This document shows, one piece after another, positions 34,020 to 42,880 of a stretch of DNA of 47,126 nt. A program made the position numbers and the translations under genes. Source of the stretch: CAYVMN01 sp043808585 (GTDB lineage: Bacteria; Desulfobacterota; DSM-4660; Desulfatiglandales; Desulfatiglandaceae). Positions within the stretch are counted from its first letter, which is position 1. Each line of letters opens with the position of its first letter. The notes beneath the pieces are model-generated. The model was given only the letters and a program-made list of their open reading frames with translations. It was not told where the DNA came from and ran no database searches. Location of the stretch: positions 1 to 47,126 of the forward strand of contig JAZDES010000063.1 of NCBI GenBank assembly GCA_043808585.1, in the 5' to 3' direction.

Positions 34020-35402
34020 TTATTTCTGGGTTATCTTCTCAAACTCCGGCGATCCCCAAAGGTTTTTCAGGTCAGTATCTTTGCGTGCCCAATCAATTGC
34101 CGGCCGATAGATGGATACCGCCTTCTTTAGATGAGCGATACTTTGAGCTAACTCTCCCTTAATGGCATAAACGCATGCAACGTTGTAATAAGGGTCCACG
34201 TATCCCGGTCTCAAGCGAGTGGCCTTGTCCAGGATATTTAGAGCCGCAGGATAATCTTTTTCCTGGATATATATGACCCCCAGGTTATTTAGGGCATCAA
34301 CATAACCCGGATCAATCTCAAGGGTTAGCAGATACAGACGCTTGGCGTCTGCTAGCGAACCTTTTTTATGGAAGACCCGTGCCCTGTCATATAGGCCCTT
34401 TGGATCTATAACAGGTTCTTTCTTGGCAATAGGTTCGGGTGGTTTTTCTTTATGGTCAATTGCTTTTGTGGTTTCGGGGACCTTGGAACTCAACCATGAA
34501 TAGGCCCCAAAGGCAAGGAAAAAGACCATAACGGACAAGAAGGCGACTTGGATAGCCCTTGGCATCCAGGGCAATAAGCGACGGGTGCCAGGATGTCCGC
34601 TGATATCCTTGATTGCCTCTTTCACTGTTCCTGATGAGATGGTGTGTTGTTCCTTGGAATAGGCAATGAGGAGTGCCCTGTCACATACGGCATTGATCCG
34701 CCTCGGGTTGCCCTGTGAATGAGCATAGATCCCTTTCAAGGCCCCCTTTGTAAACCTAAGGTTCCCTTGACTTCCCGCTACCACCAGGCGATGTTCCACA
34801 TAGCCTTGTATGTCTCTGAAGTCTAAAGACCTCAAGTCATATCGGACGGTGATTCGCTCATTTAGCTGTCTCAAGGATGTTGAGGAGAGGAGGTCTTTGA
34901 GTTCAGGTTGACCCACAAGTACGATCTGGATCAGTTTTTCCTTTTCGGTCTCCAGATTGGAGATCATCCGTATCTGCTCGAGTACGGCATTTGAGAGGTT
35001 CTGGGCCTCATCGATCACGAGCAAGGCATTACCCCCACTGCTAAAGATTTCGAGCAGGAAGTGATTGAGTGCATCGATGTGATCCTTTTTGCTTCCGCCC
35101 GTTGATGCCATCTCAATGCCAAACTCATGATTTATTATCTCCAAGATTTCCATATCAGAAATGAAGGAATTGAGTATCAGAGCACTTTTTGTCGACTCAA
35201 CCAATTGTGTAAGGAGTGCACGGCAGAGGGTGGTCTTGCCTGTACCGATGCCACCCGTTACGACGATAAAGCCCTTCCTTTCATTTATCCCGTAAAGTAA
35301 ATGGTCAAGGGCCTCTCTGTGATATGGGCTGAGAAAAAGGTATCGAGGGTCTGGGGTCAGATTGAAAGGGTTTTCCTTAAGACCAAAGAAGGAGGTATAC
35401 AT
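34020..35402 (-). CDS. gspA: ExeA/GspA-like AAA ATPase fused to TPR repeats
   Basis: N-terminal ExeA-type ATPase: MYTSFFGLKENPFNLTPDPR signature, Walker A GGIGTGKTT (50-58), Walker B LLVIDEAQNL, and an RQLNERITVRY arginine-finger region. In Aeromonas the related ExeA helps the secretin assemble through peptidoglycan. One membrane helix lies near residues 286-308. After it, where ExeA has a peptidoglycan-binding domain, this protein carries three or so TPR repeats (LEIDPGYVDALNNLGVIY, ATRLRPGYVDPYYNVACVY). The fusion within the secretion operon suggests a secretin-positioning role with a different periplasmic partner. Confidence 0.88.
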   Translation of the reverse strand: MYTSFFGLKENPFNLTPDPRYLFLSPYHREALDHLLYGINERKGFIVVTGGIGTGKTTLCRALLTQLVESTKSALILNSFISDMEILEIINHEFGIEMASTGGSKKDHIDALNHFLLEIFSSGGNALLVIDEAQNLSNAVLEQIRMISNLETEKEKLIQIVLVGQPELKDLLSSTSLRQLNERITVRYDLRSLDFRDIQGYVEHRLVVAGSQGNLRFTKGALKGIYAHSQGNPRRINAVCDRALLIAYSKEQHTISSGTVKEAIKDISGHPGTRRLLPWMPRAIQVAFLSVMVFFLAFGAYSWLSSKVPETTKAIDHKEKPPEPIAKKEPVIDPKGLYDRARVFHKKGSLADAKRLYLLTLEIDPGYVDALNNLGVIYIQEKDYPAALNILDKATRLRPGYVDPYYNVACVYAIKGELAQSIAHLKKAVSIYRPAIDWARKDTDLKNLWGSPEFEKITQK

Positions 35403-35431
35403 AGCTGACTATGCCTTGTTACTTAAACTTG

Positions 35432-36289
35432 TTACTTAAAATTGTAGTCTATGGTTTTCATCTCTCCCTTACGCTCTAACTCCACAGAAACCCTGGATCC
35501 TGATTTGAGTCTCTGATACAAGGAGAAGACGTCGTCAGGGCTCTTTATTGGGCTGCCGTTTATCTTCTGGACTATATCTCCATTCTCAAGGCCTAATTTG
35601 GCAAAGATGGAATCTGTCTTGATATGGGCAACTTCTAACCCTTCCGGTTTGCCGTTGCGTATGTGAGGGCGGACGCGAACCTGGGTCAGGAGCTTGCCGA
35701 GATCCGCAAGTGAATTCTCTAAGTCTGACCTGTTGAGTGTTAAGGTAGATCCTGCTTTAGCAGGGTCTTTTGAAGTCTCACCCCTTTTTGTCTTTTCAGT
35801 GGCGGCCTCTTCCATAGTCAATATTTCGTCTCTATCTCCCACCCTTAGGACCACCTTTCCCCGTAGTATCCTCATTATGACGGCATTCTGAATTGTATCT
35901 CCACTCTTATATAGTCCCTGGTCCTTTTTCTGTTTCTCCTGAATTACGGCACAAGAGTTCTGCTGGCTGCCTGCAACTGTGCCCAAGAGTGAGACACCGA
36001 GTGAGGTGGGCTCCAGGGCGTCAATCTCTTCTTTTCCCTGGTAATCGACCTTTGCCTTTTCAAGGGGCTTTTCGAGGGCCCCGAATATATTTCGGTCGGT
36101 TATGACGCTGAAATCACGGAAGGACTCCCCTTTATGTAGTTGAATGGGAGCCCTTTTGTGAACTCCGGTCTCTTGGATCTCGATCTGGGTCAGGTGGGAG
36201 CAGACGACCTTGTAGAAGATGTCCACACCAATGTAAATGACCACTGATAAGGCAACGAGGTCAAACAGGGTAGAATAAAGCTTTCTCAT
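35432..36289 (-). CDS. gspC: Type II secretion inner-membrane protein GspC
   Basis: Bitopic protein linking the inner-membrane platform to GspD. A short cytoplasmic start and one membrane helix (LVALSVVIYIGVDIFYKVV) are followed by the HR domain (residues about 60-160, including GVSLLGTVAG and GDTIQNAVIMRILRGKVVLRVGDR) and a C-terminal PDZ domain (LENGDIVQKINGSPIKSPDDVF). The 285 residues match the family. It lies between gspN and the gspA-like gene. Confidence 0.9.
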   Translation of the reverse strand: MRKLYSTLFDLVALSVVIYIGVDIFYKVVCSHLTQIEIQETGVHKRAPIQLHKGESFRDFSVITDRNIFGALEKPLEKAKVDYQGKEEIDALEPTSLGVSLLGTVAGSQQNSCAVIQEKQKKDQGLYKSGDTIQNAVIMRILRGKVVLRVGDRDEILTMEEAATEKTKRGETSKDPAKAGSTLTLNRSDLENSLADLGKLLTQVRVRPHIRNGKPEGLEVAHIKTDSIFAKLGLENGDIVQKINGSPIKSPDDVFSLYQRLKSGSRVSVELERKGEMKTIDYNFK

Positions 36290-36352
36290 GAGTATCCACT
36301 CCCCTGACTCTGCAGGGGAATCAGGCCCTTTCTCGCGATGAGGGTCTCGCTG

Positions 36353-37249
36353 TTAGGTGAGCCTGAATCTGGGTTCACCGAGTGTCCCGTCGATAATAAA
36401 GGATCGTCCCCCCATTTTCAGATGTTGTCTCAATATGCTCATGGTATTTATGTCGCCTCCGATGCCCTGGAGGATCCCGGCAAGGGCTTCAATTTTCCCT
36501 TTGAGGTCAAGTGTGCTTTTTGAGATCTCCTTTCTAAGGCCTATGGTTCCGTATAATGTCCCTTGGATTTCTCTCCCCTTCAGCTCAACCCGGTCCAGTT
36601 CAATCTTTCGGCCCTTAAGGGCCATTACTATCGAAAGTTGAGCAAAACTAATGGTCTTAAGACCTAAGATGGGTTCTGAGAGCTCAACGCGGCCGTCCGT
36701 TACCCTTAGATCTGCCTTGCCCGTACCATCAATAGGGAGGACCGATCCCTTTTCATAGGCAATAGTGCCTCCGAGGATCCCACCTATCCTATGGCCAATA
36801 AGGGATGAAAGGTACGGGCAATCGCCGATATGGATATTCTTCATCTGGATCGATGCGGCGAAGGGGGCCTTGGGGTTATTTCCCTCGAAACGCAAAGTGC
36901 CCCTTGCCTCACCCCCATAGGCCTTAGAGTCAAGAGAGTATTTGTGTTCCCCGTGGACAAGTGAGAGGAGCTCAGGCCGAATAGAAGACCCGGCAGAGCG
37001 GAAAATGATATTGTTAGGCCTTTCCCTGAGGGAAAGCTCGATATTGAAGAGCTTCAAGCCGGGGGGTAAGGAAAGACCAACCTTTTCTACCGAAAGTAAG
37101 AGGGAAGGATTTGCCCTGGCTGTAACTGCTTGGAGATAATCCCTTATATTATTGGAAGGGAAACGATAATACAACAGTCCTATGGCCAGTACAACACCAT
37201 AAAAGATATACCAAAGGATCTTTTTATTCTTCCATGCACGCTGCGTCAT
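36353..37249 (-). CDS. gspN: Type II secretion protein GspN
   Basis: Bitopic, mainly periplasmic protein of the GspN family found in delta- and other proteobacteria. One membrane helix (ILWYIFYGVVLAIGLLYYRF) precedes a beta-rich AsmA-like periplasmic domain (ISLSLPPGLKLF-like GLSLPPGLKLFNIELSLRER, GSVLPIDGTGKADLRVTDGRVEL). Its role is accessory. It is separated from gspM by 434 bp that contain MITE copy C, whereas the other genes in the operon are tightly packed. Confidence 0.8.
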   Translation of the reverse strand: MTQRAWKNKKILWYIFYGVVLAIGLLYYRFPSNNIRDYLQAVTARANPSLLLSVEKVGLSLPPGLKLFNIELSLRERPNNIIFRSAGSSIRPELLSLVHGEHKYSLDSKAYGGEARGTLRFEGNNPKAPFAASIQMKNIHIGDCPYLSSLIGHRIGGILGGTIAYEKGSVLPIDGTGKADLRVTDGRVELSEPILGLKTISFAQLSIVMALKGRKIELDRVELKGREIQGTLYGTIGLRKEISKSTLDLKGKIEALAGILQGIGGDINTMSILRQHLKMGGRSFIIDGTLGEPRFRLT

Positions 37250-37324
37250 ACTACAGTCTTCAAGAAAAGGTTCTTGGCCTTATAACCAGCGATAACTTTC
37301 ATTTTATGGTGGCTTTCAATCATT

Positions 37325-37343
37325 AATCGACAATCATAAATCC
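37325..37343 (-). repeat. Dispersed 19 bp motif
   Basis: Reverse complement GGATTTATGATTGTCGATT, identical to 7619-7637 upstream of lptD and similar to 25867-25885. It lies between MITE copy C and the gspN start. Confidence 0.4.
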
Positions 37344-37378
37344 TATGCCGTCTATATAACTCAAGATCTTAAAATTTG

Positions 37379-37673
37379 GTAACACTTTAGCGTCTTGAAA
37401 GAGAGGCAGAGGACCGCGAGGGTCTTTTTTCCAAAGGACGTAAAGGACGGCATCATTTCAAAGAACGGCAGTGAGGTCTTGAACCCCGTTACGGAACAGC
37501 CCCATAAGAGGATGTCCCTATGAAGAGCCCTCTCCCCTGCCTGGCAGAAACTGTATTTAAAGGTAAGGGGGCGTGCCACAGGCTGTGAAGAGTTTGGGTT
37601 ACGTCCTTTGGAAAAAAGACCCTCACGGTCTGTCATCTTACTCCTCAGTGTTTTCAAAGCGCTAAAGTATTAC
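37379..37673 (+). mobile_element. IS66-type MITE, copy C (complete, with target-site duplication)
   Basis: A 295 bp copy with a 63 bp left terminal repeat (37379-37441, carrying a 10 bp deletion) and a full 73 bp right terminal repeat (37601-37673). The ends read GTAACACTTTAGCG and, inverted, GTAATACTTTAGCG. Immediately outside are AAAATTTG (37371-37378) and GAAATTTG (37674-37681), an 8 bp direct repeat with one difference. GTAA ends with 8 bp duplications are characteristic of IS66-family transposition. It lies within the type II secretion operon, between gspM and gspN. Confidence 0.87.
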
Positions 37674-37683
37674 GAAATTTGCT

Positions 37684-38205
37684 TCATATCTGCTTAAGGG
37701 TTACCACCTGTAAGATAGCATCCAGATATCCCGGGTCCCTGTTATTTTGCTTTATGGAAATCCTTTTGATACCCACAGCATTCTGTGGCGATTCGATACG
37801 GCGGAGGTAATCAACCAGCTGCTCAAGGGAGATCTCCTCCAGTTTCATTTCAACCATTGATTCCTCGTACGGGCCTGAGCCCTTAAATACGGAGGGCCTC
37901 ATATATTTAATATTGCCCTTTACCAAGGCATCTCCGGCCGCCCCTTCAAGAAATGAAAAGAGTGTAAACCCTGTCTTACGCCTGGCAAGAATATCCTGTA
38001 ACCCTAGAGATCCAGCCTTGTAAGACCGGTATTCGGCGCTCAGGCTTAGGACCTCTCTTAAGGCCTTTTCTTTGGCCATAAGGCCTCTTTTTATACGTTC
38101 ACGCCTTTCAAGAAAGGGGAAAAAAAGCAACTGAAATAGAAAAAATACCCCAAGAGAGCAAGCAGCGAAGATTACCAGATATCTCTCTCGCCTTCCAAGT
38201 TTCAT
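37684..38205 (-). CDS. gspM: Type II secretion protein GspM
   Basis: Bitopic inner-membrane protein that pairs with GspL. A short basic start (MKLGRRERYLVIFA) leads into one membrane helix (AACSLGVFFLFQLLFFPFL) and a coiled segment, then a ferredoxin-like periplasmic domain (VEMKLEEISLEQLVDYLRRIE). At 173 residues it is normal. Its start overlaps the end of gspL by four bases. Its stop is 10 bp from MITE copy C. Confidence 0.85.
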   Translation of the reverse strand: MKLGRRERYLVIFAACSLGVFFLFQLLFFPFLERRERIKRGLMAKEKALREVLSLSAEYRSYKAGSLGLQDILARRKTGFTLFSFLEGAAGDALVKGNIKYMRPSVFKGSGPYEESMVEMKLEEISLEQLVDYLRRIESPQNAVGIKRISIKQNNRDPGYLDAILQVVTLKQI

Positions 38206-39710
38206 GGTCGGTGACCCCGCAAATCGCGTTTCAGTTTGATTTCAAACTGGACCTTCTCCCCTTTCCGATCGAGGTTTGCGGAACTAATTGTGACTTGGTC
38301 GAAAAGGGGTGAAGACTCTAGGCCATTCTTGATATTTTCAACTGCGTTGAAAGTTGTGGTCCTGCCGCTCATCATCACCGTATCCGGGTCAATTGTCATA
38401 TGAGTAATACGGACATCCTCGGACCTCGGAATCCGCCCGGAAATATCCTTTAATAAACCAAGAGCACTCCTGTCTCCATCTATCACAGGATATGAAGCAG
38501 CCGACCCCTTCATCTGAATGATCTTCACCTTCATCTGCGCCAAGGGATCTACGATTTTTTTGACATCGGGAAAGGTCTGCACGAATACATTTTTGATCTC
38601 CAGGTCCAGGTCCCTGTAACGTTTTTTCATGAAATAGTAGTCTATACCCATATCTGCGGCCAAGAAGGCCAGAATGACCACGATAAAGATGGCGCCTTTT
38701 CGGAGCTCCTTCTTGATACCGAGATATTTGCCTTTTACCTCGAACTCATCCCTCCTGAAATTGAATCCCTGGATGCGTTTGGACTCCCGAAGCGCAAGTG
38801 AAAGGGCCCCATCCATCAGGGGGGCATTCCAGACTCGTGCCACTTCTCCATTCATCCGTATCTGCCTGTCTTCGACCAGATTGACCTGCTCGGAAGGGGC
38901 ATCAAGGAACTGGCTCAACAGGCGGCCAGTGTTCGGCAGGAGTGCTCCCCTGCCAGTAAAGAAGATCTTTTCGGGATGAATATCCTGATGGTTCTGCCGT
39001 CCAAAGGCAAACATTGTATCACGCACCATCTTGCAAAAGGATTCAAGATAGGACTCAATCTCCTCTGCGGCCCTGGCATCAGCGGGGTGGAAGGCAACTT
39101 GGCCCCCGTCAAGGGTAAATGAGCGGATCAGGGCGATACGGTTTTTCAGATAGAGGACCATGGTACCCATCCTCTCCCAGATGTCCAAAAGGATGCCACG
39201 GTCAGGGGTTTCGTCATATCTTAGAAGCCACGAGGCCAAGGAAAGGCATCTAATATCCAGGATCTCTGGGTCGAGTCCGTAGGACTGTAACTTTGCCAAG
39301 TATTCTGAAATGATTGTCTTTCTTATGGAAACCGCCAGGATATCAGCCACGTCAGATCGATCAATAATGGCAAAATCGACTATCATTTCCTCGATAGGGA
39401 AAGGGAGCATACTGTCAATTTCGTAAGGAAGCGTCTTCCTTATCTTTCGTGTGTCCTTAAAGGGCATTTGGAGGTTTCGATAGGTGGCATATCTTGCCGG
39501 AATCGACATGACACAGGTATCGCTCTTGAGATCTACCGCCTCGAGGGCCCTTTTCAGTGCATGGTCCAGGTCACCATTTTCTTCAATTACCACATGGGCG
39601 CAGGCATCGATTTCATGTCCCCTTAACCCACTTATGACCTGGACTGCCGTGATGGAATCTTCGTTGATGTCGATAGCTAGTGTCTTTCCTGGCATTACTG
39701 AATCGTCCAT
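38202..39710 (-). CDS. gspL: Type II secretion protein GspL (PilM/PilN-like)
   Basis: Cytoplasmic actin-like domain (residues 1 to about 330, LAIDINEDSITAVQV, MSIPARYATYRNLQMPF, YEIDSMLPFPIEEM) that docks GspE, then one membrane helix (GAIFIVVILAFLAADMGIDYY) and a PilN/GspL-type periplasmic domain (LLKDISGRIPRSEDVRITHM). At 502 residues it is somewhat longer than E. coli-type GspL and resembles a PilM-PilN fusion, as is common in deltaproteobacterial secretion operons. It overlaps gspK by 16 bp and gspM by four. Confidence 0.87.
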   Translation of the reverse strand: MDDSVMPGKTLAIDINEDSITAVQVISGLRGHEIDACAHVVIEENGDLDHALKRALEAVDLKSDTCVMSIPARYATYRNLQMPFKDTRKIRKTLPYEIDSMLPFPIEEMIVDFAIIDRSDVADILAVSIRKTIISEYLAKLQSYGLDPEILDIRCLSLASWLLRYDETPDRGILLDIWERMGTMVLYLKNRIALIRSFTLDGGQVAFHPADARAAEEIESYLESFCKMVRDTMFAFGRQNHQDIHPEKIFFTGRGALLPNTGRLLSQFLDAPSEQVNLVEDRQIRMNGEVARVWNAPLMDGALSLALRESKRIQGFNFRRDEFEVKGKYLGIKKELRKGAIFIVVILAFLAADMGIDYYFMKKRYRDLDLEIKNVFVQTFPDVKKIVDPLAQMKVKIIQMKGSAASYPVIDGDRSALGLLKDISGRIPRSEDVRITHMTIDPDTVMMSGRTTTFNAVENIKNGLESSPLFDQVTISSANLDRKGEKVQFEIKLKRDLRGHRP

Positions 39711-40672
39711 GACAGGATTGTCACGGCCCCTTCACTCCTCTTGACCATCGCGGTCAGAATCTTTTTCATTTCTCCTTTCATAGCCTCTGATCTAATCTCG
39801 AAATAGGTGCTTGCCGTGGTGACAATGCCGGGGTCAATATTCACGTGGCTGATACCAGGTACATTCTTGTACCATCTGGGGTCTCCCAGGTCGTTTTCGG
39901 TGTTCTGGCGATACTCGACCATACTCTCCACTGCGTCCTCGTCTATCTCAGGGGAGAGGGATTTCAATACCAATGGTTCTGCGGTATTGAGATTGATCTT
40001 TCCATCCCCGTGAACACTCAGATATCTTGATACCCCCGGCCTCTCTCTTGTGCCGTAAAAGAGCTCCTTGGTCATTCCCCTTACCAGCAAGAGTTGCTCG
40101 AGGAATTGGAAGGGCTTATTCATGCAATGGTAAGGCCTTTCCAGGCCCTGATAGTACGCATCTTCGGCGCCAAATCGGGTCACCTCGTTGTCCGGGTCAA
40201 TCCAGTCCTTTATTGCATCCAAGAGATTCTCTACCTTGTCGGGATCAAGCTCGAAAGCCGCCGAGTTAAAGAGCCTACCCAATATAGCCCTTTGGCCTTC
40301 ATTGAAGTCTCCTTTTTCATCAACTAACCGATTGATCTGGATCTTTCCTGAGAGGTCAATGATCTCCAGCTGGAACTGCCCCTCGTTAAACATGGAAGCA
40401 GAATGGGGAGATAAGGCCTTTGAATAGGCCCAGGGCTCATTTAGGGAGTCAAAACTGTTATCCGATGCGTCCTCGGTGAGGAGAGCGAGGGCAAAGTTGA
40501 ACCCAGACCTCGCTATGCATGCCAGACTGATGCCGTCTCTGAGGTTTGTGGCTGAGTAAAGATCAGAACGTATGAAAAAATTGAACTGAAGAGTAAGTAC
40601 AACGATCAGGCTTACCACCAGGATCGTAAGTATCAGGGCAAAACCGCCGTTATCTTTGAGGAGTTTTCCCAT
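39695..40672 (-). CDS. gspK: Type II secretion minor pseudopilin GspK
   Basis: Large pseudopilin at the pseudopilus tip. The prepilin cleavage site is GG^FALILTILVVSLIVVLTL, with leucine rather than glutamate at mature position 5, which is the hallmark of GspK. The globular part contains the helical insert with DWIDPDNEV and LNTAEPLVLKSL (a helix-hairpin-helix-like GspK element). At 325 residues it is normal. It overlaps gspJ by 23 bp. Confidence 0.92.
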   Translation of the reverse strand: MGKLLKDNGGFALILTILVVSLIVVLTLQFNFFIRSDLYSATNLRDGISLACIARSGFNFALALLTEDASDNSFDSLNEPWAYSKALSPHSASMFNEGQFQLEIIDLSGKIQINRLVDEKGDFNEGQRAILGRLFNSAAFELDPDKVENLLDAIKDWIDPDNEVTRFGAEDAYYQGLERPYHCMNKPFQFLEQLLLVRGMTKELFYGTRERPGVSRYLSVHGDGKINLNTAEPLVLKSLSPEIDEDAVESMVEYRQNTENDLGDPRWYKNVPGISHVNIDPGIVTTASTYFEIRSEAMKGEMKKILTAMVKRSEGAVTILSWTIQ

Positions 40673-41363
40673 AAATTTCCCTGCCCATGGGAAGTGAAAC
40701 GCCTGTCCTGAACCTGATTGGTGAGTCAGGATCGGCCTTATTCAAGAATTCGAGCGAGATGAAAACCATTACAGGCAACTTCGCATCCGATGCAAGATCG
40801 GCTGAATCCCAGTTCTTGTGGGGCGTTCCATCAGCGCCGTAGTAAGTGAAATCGACCGCAGACAGACCCTCACAGAGAGGAACTCCACCAGAGCCTTCTT
40901 CAGGCCCTTCTTCAAGTTCTGGAGTATCTGATCTGAAAAGGCTAGCACCGTTTTCCCCCTCACTTTGCACAACATAATAAGCTATCCTCGTAGCCGCTGA
41001 TACTTGCGCTCCGCCTTGGAAGCTGATATGGGCCGTGGATAGAAAACGGAGGGAAGCAAAGGGCCTTCCGCCTATTTCTTTTTCCTCTCCAACGAACAGA
41101 TCTGGCAATCGGGTATCGCCGTCGGTCTTGTTGGTAGTTGTCCTGGGGATAACGTAGATCGATTCCAGATCCTCTATCATCCTCTCTAAGGCGGTACGGG
41201 CCATGGCGTAGATACCGGCCTGGGACTCAGTCTGCTCCATAATCCTAAAGGCGCCGGTATAAGTAGTGAAGATTGTTGTAAGGATGACAGCAAAAATAAA
41301 GACGGCTATCAGGATCTCTACCAGGGTGAAGCCTTCAGTATTTAAGGGGTTCTTGTTCTTCAT
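40650..41363 (-). CDS. gspJ: Type II secretion minor pseudopilin GspJ
   Basis: Prepilin-like protein of 237 residues with cleavage site TEG^FTLVEILIAVFIFAVIL (glutamate at +5 present) and a globular domain typical of GspJ (RTALERMIEDLESIYVIPR, SLRFLSTAHISF, VDFTYYGADG, PVMVFISLEF). It assembles with GspI and GspK at the pseudopilus tip. It lies 14 bp after gspI. Confidence 0.9.
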   Translation of the reverse strand: MKNKNPLNTEGFTLVEILIAVFIFAVILTTIFTTYTGAFRIMEQTESQAGIYAMARTALERMIEDLESIYVIPRTTTNKTDGDTRLPDLFVGEEKEIGGRPFASLRFLSTAHISFQGGAQVSAATRIAYYVVQSEGENGASLFRSDTPELEEGPEEGSGGVPLCEGLSAVDFTYYGADGTPHKNWDSADLASDAKLPVMVFISLEFLNKADPDSPIRFRTGVSLPMGREIYGKTPQR

Positions 41364-41377
41364 CGACTATGCTCGGG

Positions 41378-41788
41378 TTATTTAGCCCTAGGAAAAAACC
41401 TGTATAGTCTAAGGTGGTACTGATAGGCTTCACTCTCGCCCCAGGCAACTCTCAGATCGATCTGCTTGAGATAATTTGATATCCCCACAAGCCTGTCGTG
41501 TACAACATCTCGCACATCAATCTGCCATGTGTAGCCCGGAAAGTCCTCCCCAAAGTCACCCGAATCAGATGCCAGGGCCTCCAGTTTTGCCGAATCTATT
41601 TGGGCCATCTTGAACTGGGCTAATAAGGGAGCCGTTGTATTAAATTTTGATTCACCCGCCAGCGATACGCTCTGAGACTGTGAACCTAAGACGGCTGTAA
41701 GGGCAGTTGCAATGATGGCCAAAGCTACCATCACCTCCAGGAGCGTAAAACCGGTGAGCCCATTTCCTTTTAAGGCCTGAAATTTCAT
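41378..41788 (-). CDS. gspI: Type II secretion minor pseudopilin GspI
   Basis: Prepilin with cleavage site LTG^FTLLEVMVALAIIATALT and a short globular part ending WQIDVRDVV and LRVAWGESEAYQYHLRLYR. The frame is open from a TTG at 41821, inside gspH, but the ATG at 41788 gives a normal short leader (MKFQALKGNGLTG) and 136 residues, and avoids overlap with gspH, so I choose it. Confidence 0.9.
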   Translation of the reverse strand: MKFQALKGNGLTGFTLLEVMVALAIIATALTAVLGSQSQSVSLAGESKFNTTAPLLAQFKMAQIDSAKLEALASDSGDFGEDFPGYTWQIDVRDVVHDRLVGISNYLKQIDLRVAWGESEAYQYHLRLYRFFPRAK

Positions 41789-41807
41789 AGTCCAGCCGTT
41801 TATTTCC

Positions 41808-42323
41808 CTATGTGTCCTCAAAATCTATGTAGTCGTTGATCATCTTGACCTTTTGTAGGAAGGGGCTCAAAACGAGGGTGAACCTCCTCCCATCTTCCGA
41901 ACCTATATGGATGGCAGATTGTGGGGTATACCCTTTCCTGGTAAAAGGGATGTAGGGAACTCCGGCCGATCTTTTGCCCTCTCCCCTGAGCCATATATCC
42001 ATGAGGCGAACCCCTCTGGGGAGGCTGGACGCCCTTTTTCGAACAAGTTCCCGTTCCTCATCGGTCATAGCGGTGTTCTCGGTCCAGAACCGATTTGATT
42101 CAAGGTCGAGATGTAGATAGTGGTCCTTTTGGGTCCGGACCGCTTCATTCCTGAGATCACGGATCATTCCCACCATCCTGCGAGCAGTGCTCTTGAGGTC
42201 ATCAGTAAGCACGGCACCTTGAAAGCGAGGAATGGCCAAGGCTGCAATAAGGCCAAGCAGAGAGACCACAACCGTAAGTTCTATGAATGTATATCCCTTG
42301 CTCAAATTATTCCGCCAGGTCAA
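41808..42323 (-). CDS. gspH: Type II secretion minor pseudopilin GspH
   Basis: Prepilin of 171 residues with cleavage site SKG^YTFIELTVVVSLLGLIAAL (tyrosine at +1, glutamate at +5), followed by the AIPRFQG segment and a beta-rich domain. Position between gspG and gspI and the size fit GspH rather than the major pseudopilin. Confidence 0.87.
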   Translation of the reverse strand: MTWRNNLSKGYTFIELTVVVSLLGLIAALAIPRFQGAVLTDDLKSTARRMVGMIRDLRNEAVRTQKDHYLHLDLESNRFWTENTAMTDEERELVRKRASSLPRGVRLMDIWLRGEGKRSAGVPYIPFTRKGYTPQSAIHIGSEDGRRFTLVLSPFLQKVKMINDYIDFEDT

Positions 42324-42349
42324 CTTTGAATGGCCACGATCGGCAAAGA

Positions 42350-42811
42350 CTACTCCAGTTCCCAGTTGTTTGCATCTTTGTCCTTACCCTCTCCGCCTGG
42401 CTCTCCATCAGCACCGTATGACATCAGGTCATAATCCCCGTGAAGCCCGGGAGAAAGGTATATATAGTCATTCCCCCATGGATCTTTGGGGATCTTACCT
42501 TTCTCCAGATAACCTCCCCCCCTCCAGGCCTTGGGAAGCTCACCCACGGTCGGGGGTTCTACAAGGGCCTGAAGGCCTTGTTGGGTGGAGGGGTAGGTCC
42601 CATTATCCAGTTTATAGAGTTTGAGTGCCGTTTCTAGCCCCTGGATCTGGACAACCGCCTTCATTCGCCTGGCCTCTTCAGGTCTATCCATGACCCTTGG
42701 AATTATAAGTCCTGCAAGGATGCCCAGTATTACAATCACTACCATCAGTTCAATCAGCGTGAAGCCGTGGTGGCTCAGTTGATCCCTCGGCATTTTTCGT
42801 ACCCCCTTCAT
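42350..42811 (-). CDS. gspG: Type II secretion major pseudopilin GspG
   Basis: Main subunit of the pseudopilus. The leader MKGVRKMPRDQLSHHG is followed by FTLIELMVVIVILGILAGLI and the GspG-specific IPRVMDRPEEARR, LETALKLYKLDNGTYPSTQQGLQAL and PWGNDYIYLSPG motifs. The C-terminus (GADGEPGGEGKDKDANNWE) is the calcium-binding loop. At 153 residues it is standard. It is followed 26 bp later by gspH. Confidence 0.96.
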   Translation of the reverse strand: MKGVRKMPRDQLSHHGFTLIELMVVIVILGILAGLIIPRVMDRPEEARRMKAVVQIQGLETALKLYKLDNGTYPSTQQGLQALVEPPTVGELPKAWRGGGYLEKGKIPKDPWGNDYIYLSPGLHGDYDLMSYGADGEPGGEGKDKDANNWELE

Positions 42812-42880
42812 GGCCTCAGTATGTCACCCTTCTTATAATTCCGCATAACTTCTTTTATGGTATTAGAAGTTCATCTGACA

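Noticed and set aside
37361..37657. Minus-strand frame of 98 codons across copy C
   Set aside because: Repeat-derived frame without a supported start; not counted as a gene.
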